From positions 1-56,596 of the forward strand of contig NZ_PGVE01000074.1 of assembly GCF_002860255.1 (NCBI RefSeq): 56,596 nucleotides of DNA, in the 5' to 3' direction. Made by a program: the position numbers and the translations under genes. Of this stretch, positions 18,229-27,992 are shown piece by piece. Under the pieces are notes generated by a model, which ran no database searches, was not told where the DNA came from, and saw only the letters and a list, made by a program, of their open reading frames with translations. Each line of letters begins with the position of its first letter. Position 1 is the first letter of the stretch. The stretch comes from Neobacillus cucumis. Lineage in GTDB: Bacteria > Bacillota > Bacilli > Bacillales > Cytobacillaceae.

Positions 18229-18307
18229 GATGGGAAATGTCCTTTCTTTCCTATTTAATTATAGTTTATAATACATATATAGTAATAATTTCCTGGAGAG
18301 TGTTTAC

Positions 18308-19609
18308 GTGAATAATAGATTTATCCTAAAAACGGTGATTCCTCTCATGCTCGTATTAACCGCATGCGGCGGGCATCAAACGATTCATAAAAAGCCCGCT
18401 GAAACAACTAATAGTGAAATGGAAACGGAAAACACGAAAAAGTTCCAAGCGGTTAAACTCAAAAAATTGAACCCCGGTTCTCCCAATGAACGGGCAGTAT
18501 TAAAGAAACAATGTGAGCAAAATCAAAAAAATTGCCTCGAATTTGCCTTAAAACAAATCGATGCCACCATCGCCTCCGCAGAAAAGGATAGCAAGACATT
18601 GACCATTCGTGATGATGCAGCATACAGGAAATATGTATATCCCTATTTATTTGAAGCCGATTTAGCTGACCAGCACTTGTACGAAAAGGGGAAGAAAGCA
18701 GGGGTGCGGTCAAAACAATACTCAAGCTATGTAAAAAGGGAACTAATTGACAATCCACAAAATGACATGCTTGCGCTTCTTAAGGCCCTTAAAGACGTTC
18801 GTTATCCGGAAAATCGAAAGGATTTTCACGAGACGCTCCTTTCCTATGGCCGTGATTTGTATCGACTTTATGCTCTGCAATATTATGCCGGCCTTGCTGG
18901 CAAGAACCGTGAGCCATTAGACAGCAAAATAGATGATTTAATCTTTTCAAAGCGTTCCGAGCATGGATACTTAGAAGAAACACTTTACCCTAAAACCGAA
19001 GGCTCCGGCGATACCTATGGATACGGGGAAATTACAGCCGGTGTAAAAACTTCTGTGAAGAATAAGAAAGCTTTATTCTCCTGGGACATGTTTGATACAG
19101 AGGGAAAGGATTATCCCATGAGTATTCTAATTGATTCAGAGAAAATTAGCGGTACAGATGAACAGACGCAGATACACGAAGGTGAATTTAGTTTTGGATT
19201 ATTAGAATCAGGCACGGATGATCTTTATATCCAGGATACCAAAATCGGGCACTGGTCGTATTCGCAAGCGAGTGAAAATATCCGCCGAATGGACCCATTT
19301 ATTATCGCTGCCTCACAGCTTCAGGAAGAGTGGAGGGCCAAGCTGTTCTATCTCCATCACGGCAGAGTCATGCAGGTGTTCACACCAGATGGCAAAGATC
19401 TATTTGATTTTAATTATGGCGCGATTCGGGCACTTGCCGGTAACCGATTTATGACAGCCCGATTTCATGATGAAACAGATGGGATCATCCTTGAAACCTA
19501 TGCGGTTGATTTTAACACCGGTAAAACTTCCCTAGTAAACAAAAGAGAATATCGTGCCGATGAAACAGAATTTGAACTAAACTTCTATTTTAACAAGCAG
19601 CAGCCATAG
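18308..19609 (+). CDS. Lipoprotein of unknown function, paralogous C-terminus with the gene at 28315
   Basis: GTG 18308 follows GGAGAGTGTTTAC. The signal peptide ends in LVLTACGG, a lipobox with Cys near residue 20, so the protein is anchored outside the membrane. Its C-terminal part (LFYLHHGRVMQVFTPDG, then DGIILETYAVDFNTGKTSLV) lines up with the C-terminal part of the lipoprotein at 28315-29517 (IFYIHDKKMVEVKGPDG, YEVFTYQIVDFKTGITKLV). The N-terminal half differs: it is helical and charged. An LppP/LprE-like function is not evident. Confidence 0.7.
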   Translation: MNNRFILKTVIPLMLVLTACGGHQTIHKKPAETTNSEMETENTKKFQAVKLKKLNPGSPNERAVLKKQCEQNQKNCLEFALKQIDATIASAEKDSKTLTIRDDAAYRKYVYPYLFEADLADQHLYEKGKKAGVRSKQYSSYVKRELIDNPQNDMLALLKALKDVRYPENRKDFHETLLSYGRDLYRLYALQYYAGLAGKNREPLDSKIDDLIFSKRSEHGYLEETLYPKTEGSGDTYGYGEITAGVKTSVKNKKALFSWDMFDTEGKDYPMSILIDSEKISGTDEQTQIHEGEFSFGLLESGTDDLYIQDTKIGHWSYSQASENIRRMDPFIIAASQLQEEWRAKLFYLHHGRVMQVFTPDGKDLFDFNYGAIRALAGNRFMTARFHDETDGIILETYAVDFNTGKTSLVNKREYRADETEFELNFYFNKQQP

Positions 19610-19611
19610 CC

Positions 19612-19989
19612 TTACTTCCATTTCCGAAACAGCCGGATAAAGAAGGTAATTGAAAAAAGTAGGAAAAAACCAAGAATGTAAGCAACCTTTGTTTCTTTGG
19701 AGATCAAGGTTGGCAATAGGGTCATGCTGACGACGATAGCGGCAGCCGTTCCCCATTTCAAACCAATATCCACCTTCTTACGGAAGGGGCTGTCTACATA
19801 GCGATACCGGACGGTGCGGTTGAGAAACTTTTTCCTTAACAGATATAAACAAACCAAGAAAAATGAAGCAACAATGATGACAATAAGATTGCCAAAATCC
19901 CTGGTTGTTAAGGAAATCGTGATATTCATAATAAGAAAAAACATGATGATCCAATAAAGACTTTCAATGATATTCCGAACTGCAATCAT
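19612..19989 (-). CDS. Small membrane protein, four TM segments, unknown
   Basis: ATG 19989 is preferred because AACAGGAGTTCGATAATT precedes it; the upstream TTG at 20010 lies on the ribosome site itself. The 125 residues form two pairs of hydrophobic segments joined by a basic loop (LRKKFLNRTVRYRYVDSPFRKK). Its stop lies 2 bp from that of the lipoprotein gene at 18308 (convergent). No family recognised. Confidence 0.6.
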   Translation of the reverse strand: MIAVRNIIESLYWIIMFFLIMNITISLTTRDFGNLIVIIVASFFLVCLYLLRKKFLNRTVRYRYVDSPFRKKVDIGLKWGTAAAIVVSMTLLPTLISKETKVAYILGFFLLFSITFFIRLFRKWK

Positions 19990-20032
19990 AATTATCGAAC
20001 TCCTGTTCAAACTTATAGAGGTGTGATTAGGT

Positions 20033-20713
20033 ATGAAATTCTATTACAAAACCATCTATCATTTGTCGCTGCTTTTTACGTTTTTCCTTTATCCTCTGAT
20101 AATAGCGGCCATCTACTTTTTTGATGATTCCGCAAAATACTACCAGCAATACTTCAAAGCGCATATGATTCTATTTTTCTTTCCTATCCTTATCAGCTTT
20201 GCCCTTAGCTTAGTCTTAAGTAAGTTCCAGTATGAGAAAACGCCGGCAAAGTGGAATCAATGGGCCTTGATCGGGATTCTTACCGTTTTGATCGTTGGTT
20301 TTTTCGTGGATGGAACGATGATTGGCTATAATTACGCAACTCCGGCTATCGATCAAGCTCCCATCGAAAAACAGGTAATACTAACAAGAGTGACTGCCTA
20401 CAAGGATACCTATAATAGCGACTGGGACCTCAGCAAGTATGGACAAATCCCGGCAGACGTTGAAGGAAATCCCTATCGGTTCGTCCTGAAATTAACAGTA
20501 GACGGCTCTGCCACCTATCGGACGGCTGATTTCTTCTATGAAGACACTCAAAAGCAATATAAAAGTCAACTGACCAATGAGGTAGGTAAACCAATCATCC
20601 TCACGATGCTGCCTCATTCAAAACGAATTATTTCGATTGAAGCAATGGACCAGCCTGGTTACTTCCTCTATCAGGATCCTCTGTATACAAGTACGGGTCC
20701 GGAGGAAAATTAG
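20033..20713 (+). CDS. Membrane protein with extracellular C-terminal domain, unknown
   Basis: Three hydrophobic segments (about 10-30, 42-62 and 75-93) are followed by a soluble domain of about 130 residues (VILTRVTAYKDTYNSDWDLS ... YRFVLKLTVDGSATYRTADFF). The N-terminus is MKFYYKTIYHLSLLF. The gene ends 6 bp before a strong hairpin that also ends the STAND gene coming from the other side. No family recognised. Confidence 0.6.
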   Translation: MKFYYKTIYHLSLLFTFFLYPLIIAAIYFFDDSAKYYQQYFKAHMILFFFPILISFALSLVLSKFQYEKTPAKWNQWALIGILTVLIVGFFVDGTMIGYNYATPAIDQAPIEKQVILTRVTAYKDTYNSDWDLSKYGQIPADVEGNPYRFVLKLTVDGSATYRTADFFYEDTQKQYKSQLTNEVGKPIILTMLPHSKRIISIEAMDQPGYFLYQDPLYTSTGPEEN

Positions 20714-20718
20714 GTTCA

Positions 20719-20746
20719 GGGTCTGACCCTTTTCGGTCAGGCCCTT
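20719..20746. terminator. Bidirectional terminator built on a repeat-B-like palindrome
   Basis: AGGGTCTGACC pairs with GGTCAGGCCCT (one G-T pair) around a 6-nt loop, followed by TTTTTAG. The core (GGGTCTGACCC) is the repeat-B motif. It serves the gene ending at 20713 and the STAND gene ending at 20748. Confidence 0.8.
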
Positions 20747-20747
20747 T

Positions 20748-23700
20748 TTAGTTTTGTTTATGGATAAATTCCCATTCCTCCAAGCCTTTTCCCCCTGTGA
20801 AAATCAATAGCTTTTCCCCGTTCCATTTTAGATCATAGGCAGAGTTTTCCAGATACCATGTAGTCGATTTACTTAGGTCATCAACCTGAAGGACCTTCAG
20901 CCAGTTCCCGAGTGAAATCGCGATGATATTTGATTTCGGCTTCATTGCCAGTAAAGGCGATGTCCCGGCTGTTTTAATCAGCATCTCCACCTCTGCCAAG
21001 TTAACCTGATTTTCATTTCCTTCCTTCATTAAACTCTCTAAATCTATCAGATTTTCGGATGAGTTCTTTAATAGTTTTTCAAAGTATTCACTTTCTTGCT
21101 CCTTTTCCTTGGAGGAAAGGAGAGGACCGCTATAAGCCACTTGCTTTTCTCCGATATGAACAATAGAGATTTCATATTTAGCGTTGATTAGGATTACATA
21201 CTGGTGATTGGCACTCCAGCCCATCTCAATGATTCTCTCATTTAATTCGCCCTTCATAATGAGCCTCTGGCCACTGGAAACTTCATAGAGGAACAACGCC
21301 TGATTTGCATAAACCGCCAGCCTGCGGCCATTGGGACTCCAGACTGCAACCCCTTCACCATGACCAACATCCCCGATCTCCAAATTCCAAGTTTCCTCCC
21401 AATCCTTTGTTAAATCAATGAGTTCCACCATTCCATTGGCAAATAACACAAGGAGTTTTTCTTCTGTTGGAGAAAAAGTGCAGGTAATGATATCGTACTC
21501 CGAGCGGACGATCTTCTTCACAGTACCTTTTGGTACGCTCATAACCCAAGCCTTATTATTTGTTCCATAGCAAAGGTATTTTTCATCATGGGCCCATTTT
21601 GAAAACAAAATGGGGGCGGTACCATCAGGCTTGTATTGGATCGTTTCCTGTTTCGTTAAAGACTGAAGCTGTATATATTTTCCGTAATGCCCTGTCGCAA
21701 TCCACTGATGCTTGGGGGAAATGGCCGATGAAAGAATAATGGAATCCCAAATTTCAGCGGAGGTACCAACCTTTCTTAGGGCACTCGACTCGCTAAATTT
21801 CAATTCATGCAAAATTCTTGGAATCAAGGTGGGCAATATTTGAAATACCCAAAGACCCTCTTGACTTATCAAGGGAACTGTCTCCAGCTTCTTCATCCAT
21901 CCAGCTGCTCGATCCGGTTCCATATCCCAAATCGTGATTTTTCCTTCATGCGAAATGAGAGCAAGCAATGGCCCGTTTACCATAGCGAGCTTGGCTAGCT
22001 GGTACTGCTGCTGCTGGAAACTTACTTCAACCGTTCCATCCACGGGCAGCCAGCGTTTGATTTCACCGTTTTCCATAATGGATACAACGAATTCCGGGGT
22101 TAGAAGATGGATTCCTTTTCTGAGGGATGACGTATTATCTTCACGAACTTTATGAACGGCATCCCAAATGGTCACACTATGATCCTGGGCCATGTATAGT
22201 TTTTCGCCTTTTGCATCAAAGCATAAATCGCGATGCCTGGAGGAAAAGAGGCTCTCCAAACGAAAACTCGAATACAAACGTTGAAAAGGAATGGTTTCGC
22301 CTGTTCGCCATTGCTCCACGATATCATTATTGAACCAAATGGCGATTTCCGGTTCCGATGGATGCCAAGCAGCCATCCGTACTTTCCCATGCAGGGTCTG
22401 AATCAGGTAGGTCTGTTCCTTTTTCCGGTCATACAAAGAGACAAGGCCATTTTGAAAGATAAAGGCATACAGACTTTCCCGGGGATGACAAACCGTCTTG
22501 ACAATAGGGTGCTCCATTTCTTGTGAATAAATGGTCTCATAGGACCTAACATCCATCATCTCCAGCCTGTTTCCGCTCGTCACGACAACCGACTGATCCC
22601 GCTTGTGGACAGCGAGGCTGTCGAGTTCACCGATACTGGGATTAAATTGTTCCATTTCCTCTCCAGTATGAATATTCCAAACCTTAATATAGCTGCCTCT
22701 GATGGTCAGGATCGCATCCTGATTCGGGTGCCAGGCACAAGCCTTGATGTCCGTATCGCCTGTCTCAAAAATATGAAGGCAGCGATCTTGTGCAGAAAGC
22801 CGATTTTTCCGCATCATCATCGGGAGCCCATGTTTTTCATACCAATTACTGGCGGCTTCATGGGCAGATTGCTGTGAAGATTGCAGGGCAAACATTCGGG
22901 TTTTCTCGGGATATTTTCGTAAAATCGCATGACGGCTCCGGCAAAGGTGCTCAAAATCATTCAACTTTTTAAGATCTTTTGAATCTGGTGGCAACTTACA
23001 CCGCTTCCTTAACTGAAGGAAGTCCTTTAACAAATCATGGGACATCCCGGCATGGAATTTTGCCTGTAAGAATAGGAAATCAGACAACGTGTTAATGCAT
23101 TCCGAAATTTGCCCGCTTTGGCTGAGTTGGTAGGGAAGCTCCGAACATTTTCTTGTGTTTGGATGCTCCTCAAAATAAATCGACTGCTTTTCGAAATAAG
23201 CAGCGATTCTCGCATGAAAATCAACCGTCTCAAAGTCATCTCTTACTTTTTCCTCAATTTGGCGATGGTAAAAATTATAAAGAACACGGCCGCCCTCATT
23301 CCGTTCAATCATATAGGGTTCAAGATCATTAAACAGCCGAGCCCAAAACACAATCGGCAGCCGGTCATGCTGAAATTCGTAATAGGAACTCTCATAAAAG
23401 TCATTCATCACTTGCTCTGACTCAGAAAGGAGGTCTAAAATTTCCCCCTCCTCGAGCCCGTTTCGCGATGAAGCTAAGAGGCCCAACACATGCTTGACCA
23501 AAATAGTTCCATGGTTCGATTCAGCCGCTAGGCGCCCGATAAATAAATCAATCATTCCCTGAATGGTCTCAGGCAGAGAGGCCTGGTTTGAATAGGAATG
23601 CCACAGTTTCACTTCTTCAAATACGAGTTTTAAGAATAGGGGCAGGGGGCATTTTCTAAAAGCATTCATCACTAGCGTGAATTGTTCGGAAGTCAGCCTT

Positions 23701-25202
23701 CTTCCTTCGTCGGCCAGCCAGTTTGTCATTAAAATTCTTGCCTCTTCTTCGTCCAGAGGCTCCAGTAACCGGAAACACTCTTTCTCAAGCATCCCTTTTA
23801 AAAGGGTGAAGGCCTTTTTATCCGTGGCAACCGTCACCACCATTTGAACGTTTTCCGGTAGTTGGGTCATAAACCATTTCGGAAGCAAATGACTGTCCGA
23901 CATTTGATCAATGGCATCCAAAATCAGAATCAGCGGATCTTTTCTATTCTGAAATTCCTCATTTAATCTGTGTAGTGCAGCATCTAACTCTTGATATTGC
24001 AGGATGGATTCGGTTTCATCCGGAGCCAATTCCAGTAGGATCGACTGCATCAATTCCAGGGCATGCAATCCAAATGCGGAAGCCCCAATAAATCGAGAAA
24101 TGACTTTGGACGCAGGCAGCTGCAGCAGCAGCCGTTGCGACAGTTCTGCGGCAAAGGCGGTTTTTCCGGAACCCGATTCACCTGTTACAATCAGCGGATG
24201 GCGTATGTTCGAGGTTAAGTCTTTGAAAACCTCGCGGAAAAGCTTTTCCCGTCCGATAAAATGATCCGTTCTGCTTTTGGCAAATAAACGGTGGGCTTCT
24301 TTTTCTTTATCAACAAATCGAATTTCCTCCATATTTCGGCATTCCCTTTCAATGACCTGACTTAACTTGGAGAGAACGTCTTTGCAAAAATCTTCAATGT
24401 AGAGTGGGTCGACGTTATTATCTATCCATGCGGCGGAATATTGTTTTATATTTTCCTCTGGCAGAAAGGTTCGAAGGTCGTTCTTTAAGTTTTCAATTTG
24501 CTTTCTTGAATGTTCATGAATCGTCCCGTCCGGTAGAAGGTCAATAAAATCCGCTTTCCTTGTGTCTGTGGGCACGTTTTCAAGTTCACGGAAAAAAGCA
24601 AATACGTGATCACCCGCATCCTCCTGCTTGAATGCTCCCTCCCGAATTTCGTGCTCTGTGGCAGAAAGCCGGTATTTTGCCTTTTCCTCCGAACTGATAG
24701 TCAGGAGGGGGAGAGCCTGGTCAAATAAATAGCGAAGATGGTCCTCAACCGGATTCCAAAGTTCCGTATCTATGTATTCGTCGGTCCGCGGTTGTAAATA
24801 ATAGGATGCCGGGACCGAATTCAAATCAAGCTGGTACCATTTACGAAGAACTTCATCGTTCTGATGAAAGGCTAAGATCCATTCAAATTCCTCTCTTTCT
24901 ATCTTATTGGGGATCGGTCTCCACCCATACCGGTTTCCCAATAACACCAGGAAGTTGGGTCTTGGGGATAATTCCTTGCTTCGCTTGATCTCCTGCAAGC
25001 AAATATCAAGTGTCTTATGGTCAAGCTGCGCTTCTTTACTGACGCCCCATCGTAAATCAATCGCTTGAAACTTCGCTCCATATCGCTGACAAAGCTTATC
25101 CAGTTCTGGAAAAACACGATTCTGCAAGGCCTTGCGTTCCTCCACTAAATCGGTAAAAGTAGAACTGATAAATAAGCGGAAAATTTTACTCGATCTTGGC
25201 AT
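20748..25202 (-). CDS. Giant DUF4062-STAND NTPase-WD40 protein
   Basis: A 1484-residue protein in three parts. The first 110 or so residues are DUF4062 (FRLFISSTFTDLVEERKALQ, then IDLRWGVSKEAQLDHKTLDI, LLGNRYGWRPIP), a TIR-like effector-type domain also seen at the N-terminus of animal NPHP3, TEP1 and NWD1. A STAND/NACHT-type ATPase follows: Walker A GESGSGKT at about 341-348 and a Walker B ILILDAIDQ region near 430. From about 800 the sequence carries WD40-like repeats (WHPNQDAILTIRGSYIKVWN and later IWDMEPD, VWSPNGRRLAV), probably a seven-or-more-bladed propeller for ligand recognition. STAND proteins oligomerise on ligand sensing and turn on an effector; bacterial ones often act in antiviral defence. 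It is last in a four-gene operon and overlaps its predecessor by 17 bp. Confidence 0.9.
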   Translation of the reverse strand: MPRSSKIFRLFISSTFTDLVEERKALQNRVFPELDKLCQRYGAKFQAIDLRWGVSKEAQLDHKTLDICLQEIKRSKELSPRPNFLVLLGNRYGWRPIPNKIEREEFEWILAFHQNDEVLRKWYQLDLNSVPASYYLQPRTDEYIDTELWNPVEDHLRYLFDQALPLLTISSEEKAKYRLSATEHEIREGAFKQEDAGDHVFAFFRELENVPTDTRKADFIDLLPDGTIHEHSRKQIENLKNDLRTFLPEENIKQYSAAWIDNNVDPLYIEDFCKDVLSKLSQVIERECRNMEEIRFVDKEKEAHRLFAKSRTDHFIGREKLFREVFKDLTSNIRHPLIVTGESGSGKTAFAAELSQRLLLQLPASKVISRFIGASAFGLHALELMQSILLELAPDETESILQYQELDAALHRLNEEFQNRKDPLILILDAIDQMSDSHLLPKWFMTQLPENVQMVVTVATDKKAFTLLKGMLEKECFRLLEPLDEEEARILMTNWLADEGRRLTSEQFTLVMNAFRKCPLPLFLKLVFEEVKLWHSYSNQASLPETIQGMIDLFIGRLAAESNHGTILVKHVLGLLASSRNGLEEGEILDLLSESEQVMNDFYESSYYEFQHDRLPIVFWARLFNDLEPYMIERNEGGRVLYNFYHRQIEEKVRDDFETVDFHARIAAYFEKQSIYFEEHPNTRKCSELPYQLSQSGQISECINTLSDFLFLQAKFHAGMSHDLLKDFLQLRKRCKLPPDSKDLKKLNDFEHLCRSRHAILRKYPEKTRMFALQSSQQSAHEAASNWYEKHGLPMMMRKNRLSAQDRCLHIFETGDTDIKACAWHPNQDAILTIRGSYIKVWNIHTGEEMEQFNPSIGELDSLAVHKRDQSVVVTSGNRLEMMDVRSYETIYSQEMEHPIVKTVCHPRESLYAFIFQNGLVSLYDRKKEQTYLIQTLHGKVRMAAWHPSEPEIAIWFNNDIVEQWRTGETIPFQRLYSSFRLESLFSSRHRDLCFDAKGEKLYMAQDHSVTIWDAVHKVREDNTSSLRKGIHLLTPEFVVSIMENGEIKRWLPVDGTVEVSFQQQQYQLAKLAMVNGPLLALISHEGKITIWDMEPDRAAGWMKKLETVPLISQEGLWVFQILPTLIPRILHELKFSESSALRKVGTSAEIWDSIILSSAISPKHQWIATGHYGKYIQLQSLTKQETIQYKPDGTAPILFSKWAHDEKYLCYGTNNKAWVMSVPKGTVKKIVRSEYDIITCTFSPTEEKLLVLFANGMVELIDLTKDWEETWNLEIGDVGHGEGVAVWSPNGRRLAVYANQALFLYEVSSGQRLIMKGELNERIIEMGWSANHQYVILINAKYEISIVHIGEKQVAYSGPLLSSKEKEQESEYFEKLLKNSSENLIDLESLMKEGNENQVNLAEVEMLIKTAGTSPLLAMKPKSNIIAISLGNWLKVLQVDDLSKSTTWYLENSAYDLKWNGEKLLIFTGGKGLEEWEFIHKQN

Positions 25203-25707
25203 TTCCTTTCACCGCCTTCTTCAATTGAACAAAATGATATAAGATGACCATCAATAAAACAGCATTCGTGATGACAAGGAACAACCCGAGTGATGGCATT
25301 GGAATCCCAAGTGATTGTTCCAATTGGTCGTTCCAGACAGGATTTATTAGGGATAAAATCAATCCCGCAACCATAAAAATGGCGGAAAAACCGGCGATCT
25401 CCAGCGTCTTTTTGGAAAAATAGTGTCGAATAGGTATAATACAAAGAAAAATGCCACAGATCAAAAACAAAATAGCAATAAGCCCCTGGAAAGGCATTTT
25501 TCCTACAAGTCCAAGAAAGATCACTGAAACCGATCCAACGGCAAAAATACTGTACATGAACGGTCCTAATCCTATGTAAAGAAATAACAGGATGGTTGAA
25601 GTCATACGGCGTTTTCCTAAAAAAAACAGCTGCCTTAAAAAGCGGGGCAAAAAATAAACATATCCCGCAAATAATATGGTGAAGCAAAACGCTTTAAAGC
25701 CCTCCAC
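25186..25707 (-). CDS. Polytopic membrane protein, about five TM segments
   Basis: A 173-residue, very hydrophobic protein. GTG 25707 follows GGGGGGATCCAA. Segments are near 5-25, 35-60, 65-85, 95-115 and 130-160. It overlaps the start of the STAND gene by 17 bp, so translation is coupled and the protein is a likely partner of the STAND protein at the membrane. Downstream of the ankyrin lipoprotein gene by 20 bp. No family recognised. Confidence 0.65.
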   Translation of the reverse strand: MEGFKAFCFTILFAGYVYFLPRFLRQLFFLGKRRMTSTILLFLYIGLGPFMYSIFAVGSVSVIFLGLVGKMPFQGLIAILFLICGIFLCIIPIRHYFSKKTLEIAGFSAIFMVAGLILSLINPVWNDQLEQSLGIPMPSLGLFLVITNAVLLMVILYHFVQLKKAVKGNAKIE

Positions 25708-25727
25708 TTGGATCCCCCCATTCTCGT

Positions 25728-26450
25728 CTATTTTCTAAGCAGTAGTTTTAAGTCTAATGAAGACTGATCGAGCAATGTACGCTTGTCCGAATCATCTGAC
25801 CCAATAAAAACGGTTTTTGCCCCTTCCACAATAGAACGAACGGATTCATTTTGTTGGTTTACTATGTCAGGGTTCATTCCATAGTCCTGGAAGGATTTGA
25901 ATAATTGGTAAATCTGAAACTTTTTCAGCTCACTGCGATTTTTTTGCAATGCTTTTAACAAGGTCATCATCGGTGTATTACCCGCATCATCCTGTAGATT
26001 CGGATCGAGCCCATCAGCCAGCAACTCCTCCGCCATCTTGATGGCTCCTGCACCCATAGCAAGATGTAAAAGTGATCTTCCTTTGTTATCTAGGGTTGTC
26101 AGATACTGGTGATCGGGATCTTTTTTTATAAATTTCTGGTAGACGGGAATGTTGTTGTAGATGACCGCCTCCTGAATGGGGGTCAGATTCCGAATGCCCC
26201 CCTTTGTTTGAAGCAGTTTCTCCCCACCATTTTGCAGAAGAAGATTAGCGATCTCGGCGTTGCCATATCTGGCTGCATAAGCAAGAGCCTTTAAATGTGT
26301 GGAATGATGAAGCTTGGCAGCATTTAATTGCTGGTTCAGTGCATCCTCATTATGATCATAGATGGCCTGCAGCAAATCTGCCTGATTAGGATTTGGCGAA
26401 CAGCCAGCTAAAGAAAAGCAGATCACCAAGAATAGGATTGATTTTTTCAC
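25728..26450 (-). CDS. Ankyrin-repeat lipoprotein
   Basis: GTG 26450 is preferred, 7 nt past CGGAGG; ATG 26456 overlaps the upstream stop (ATGA) but leaves no room for a ribosome site. The signal peptide (KKSILFLVICFSLAGCSPN) ends in a lipobox LAGC, so it is lipid-anchored outside the membrane. The mature part holds four or five ankyrin repeats (LKALAYAARYGNAEIANLLLQNGG, TPIQEAVIYNN, GRSLLHLAMGAGAIKMAEELL, GNTPMMTLLKAL), a protein-binding scaffold. Third in transcription order after the multi-TM protein and before the membrane protein and STAND gene. Confidence 0.85.
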   Translation of the reverse strand: MKKSILFLVICFSLAGCSPNPNQADLLQAIYDHNEDALNQQLNAAKLHHSTHLKALAYAARYGNAEIANLLLQNGGEKLLQTKGGIRNLTPIQEAVIYNNIPVYQKFIKKDPDHQYLTTLDNKGRSLLHLAMGAGAIKMAEELLADGLDPNLQDDAGNTPMMTLLKALQKNRSELKKFQIYQLFKSFQDYGMNPDIVNQQNESVRSIVEGAKTVFIGSDDSDKRTLLDQSSLDLKLLLRK

Positions 26451-26452
26451 GT

Positions 26453-27820
26453 TCATTCCTCCGGGCGGCTTGGGTTCCGCCATTTCCAAAGATAGAGCAG
26501 ATTCCCAACAAATGTTGTAAGTAAGCTGAAGATAAAGGCATTAATTAATAATGACATTTCGTCGGTTTTTACTAACATGTTTATCTGGTTAAGGCTGCCT
26601 TCCCCCGTGCTTAAGATGGTATTGCCAATGCTTGAAAAATGAGCAAGGAATGCCAGTAAGGAGGCCATTCCAACGCAAAATATAAAAGATTCCCAAATCC
26701 AATTTCCTTTGGAATGCTTTGTCATTTGATATCCCGCCCGAACCAGCAGCATTGCGGGTATTAGAAGCAGGAGGAGTGGCACGAATTTTAAAAAAGGGCC
26801 ATCCACAAACGGCTGGAATATCTTATGAAAGCTCTCCAAATCACTAGAATGGCCCCAAACTTTTAGTTTTTCCAAAATGGAATACTCGAGCGATTCCACT
26901 TCACCATTTGTGCTTCCATTAAAAATAATCTTGCCCATTAAGAGTAAAAAGGTAAGGTAAAAGGCGAAAACGACCAAAAGGAGGTAGATGTGGCCGTTTT
27001 CCTCCAAAGCTGCCTCATTAAATTTTTTCGTGACTGCCGGAGACAAGATGATCATCAGGGCAATCGATATCACATAAAGGAGGAGGAGGAGCTTAAAGGC
27101 ACGCAGGAAAGGATTCACCCCCATTTCAGAAGACTGCGCTTTTTTTCTGCCGAGATTGATACTAATAAGCGAAAAAAGGAGTCCAAAAATGAACGATATC
27201 GTAAACGTATTGGCGATACTATATGACTGTTTGATTAACAAACTTCCGGTTTCGTTCTGAATGGTGGTGCCGCTCACTGCGGCGACAATTGTCATAATGA
27301 TGGTATAAACGACACTTGTTATAATCGTGAAAGCATTCAAAAGTGCCAGATTAGGTTTTTTTATCCATTTTATAAATATCTTTTGGCTAATAAGGATGGC
27401 CAAAAAGGGGAGAAGCAGCAGCGGAATGAATCCCAAAGCATAGTGGACGCTGACGGATACCGGCTCTCCTTCTTCTGTAAGGCTGAAATCAATTGTTTGT
27501 GTCTGTAAATGGAATAGCAACAGGGTATCCCGCCAGTTTGTTTGGAAATCAAAATTATATTCATCCAAAAACTGCGATACATGTGACTGATCCAGCCCCG
27601 ATTTATACATTTCCGTCAGTAATTCCGATAAGGGCTTGAGGGCAAAGGCTAACAAGGCCAGGATCAATACCGCGGTAAAGGCAGTCATGACGGATGGGGG
27701 AATAACCCGGATGATCTGTAAAACAGAAATTCTTTCATTTACTTTGGCTGTTTCAGCAGGACTTATTTCCTGTTCCTCAGCCTTTATTGGTTCTTCCACA
27801 TCGTAGAGCTGTATCTCCAT
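26453..27820 (-). CDS. Polytopic membrane protein, about eight TM segments, first gene of the STAND operon
   Basis: ATG 27820 (MEIQLYDVEEP) follows GGGAGGATTTAGGGAA; an upstream TTG at 27838 is unlikely. After about 45 charged cytoplasmic residues come roughly eight hydrophobic segments between residues 45 and 445, broken by an outer loop after the first (LSELLTEMYKSGLDQSHVS to about 125). The C-terminus is short and charged. The stop (TGA 26453) overlaps the ATG option of the ankyrin lipoprotein gene. No transporter signature is visible; an anchor or channel for the STAND system is inferred from the operon. Confidence 0.7.
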   Translation of the reverse strand: MEIQLYDVEEPIKAEEQEISPAETAKVNERISVLQIIRVIPPSVMTAFTAVLILALLAFALKPLSELLTEMYKSGLDQSHVSQFLDEYNFDFQTNWRDTLLLFHLQTQTIDFSLTEEGEPVSVSVHYALGFIPLLLLPFLAILISQKIFIKWIKKPNLALLNAFTIITSVVYTIIMTIVAAVSGTTIQNETGSLLIKQSYSIANTFTISFIFGLLFSLISINLGRKKAQSSEMGVNPFLRAFKLLLLLYVISIALMIILSPAVTKKFNEAALEENGHIYLLLVVFAFYLTFLLLMGKIIFNGSTNGEVESLEYSILEKLKVWGHSSDLESFHKIFQPFVDGPFLKFVPLLLLLIPAMLLVRAGYQMTKHSKGNWIWESFIFCVGMASLLAFLAHFSSIGNTILSTGEGSLNQINMLVKTDEMSLLINAFIFSLLTTFVGNLLYLWKWRNPSRPEE

Positions 27821-27852
27821 TTCCCTAAATCCTCCCAAAAACTCTATCTAGT

Positions 27853-27868
27853 TATTACTATAGTAATA
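27853..27868. promoter_or_regulatory. Perfect 16-bp palindrome in the leader of the STAND operon
   Basis: TATTACTATAGTAATA is a perfect inverted repeat 33-48 bp upstream of ATG 27820. A likely -10 (TATAAT on the minus strand, 27892-27887) lies just upstream, so the palindrome would fall just after the start of transcription, a good operator position. A 12-bp relative, TACTAATTAGTA, lies at 29604 in front of the RyR-channel gene. Confidence 0.4.
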
Positions 27869-27992
27869 GTTAATTTGTTGGAAATAATTATAAAGGATAA
27901 TTTTAGAAATGGGAACCATGAGGACGGTACTCTTACCTCTTTTTAATAGATAGAAAATAATTTTATGATAGTAAAAAAAATCTCGGTAAATG

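Noticed and set aside
20748..25202. Calling the STAND protein a known Avs defence protein
   Set aside because: The N-terminal DUF4062, C-terminal WD40 and membrane partners differ from described Avs types; only the STAND class can be supported.
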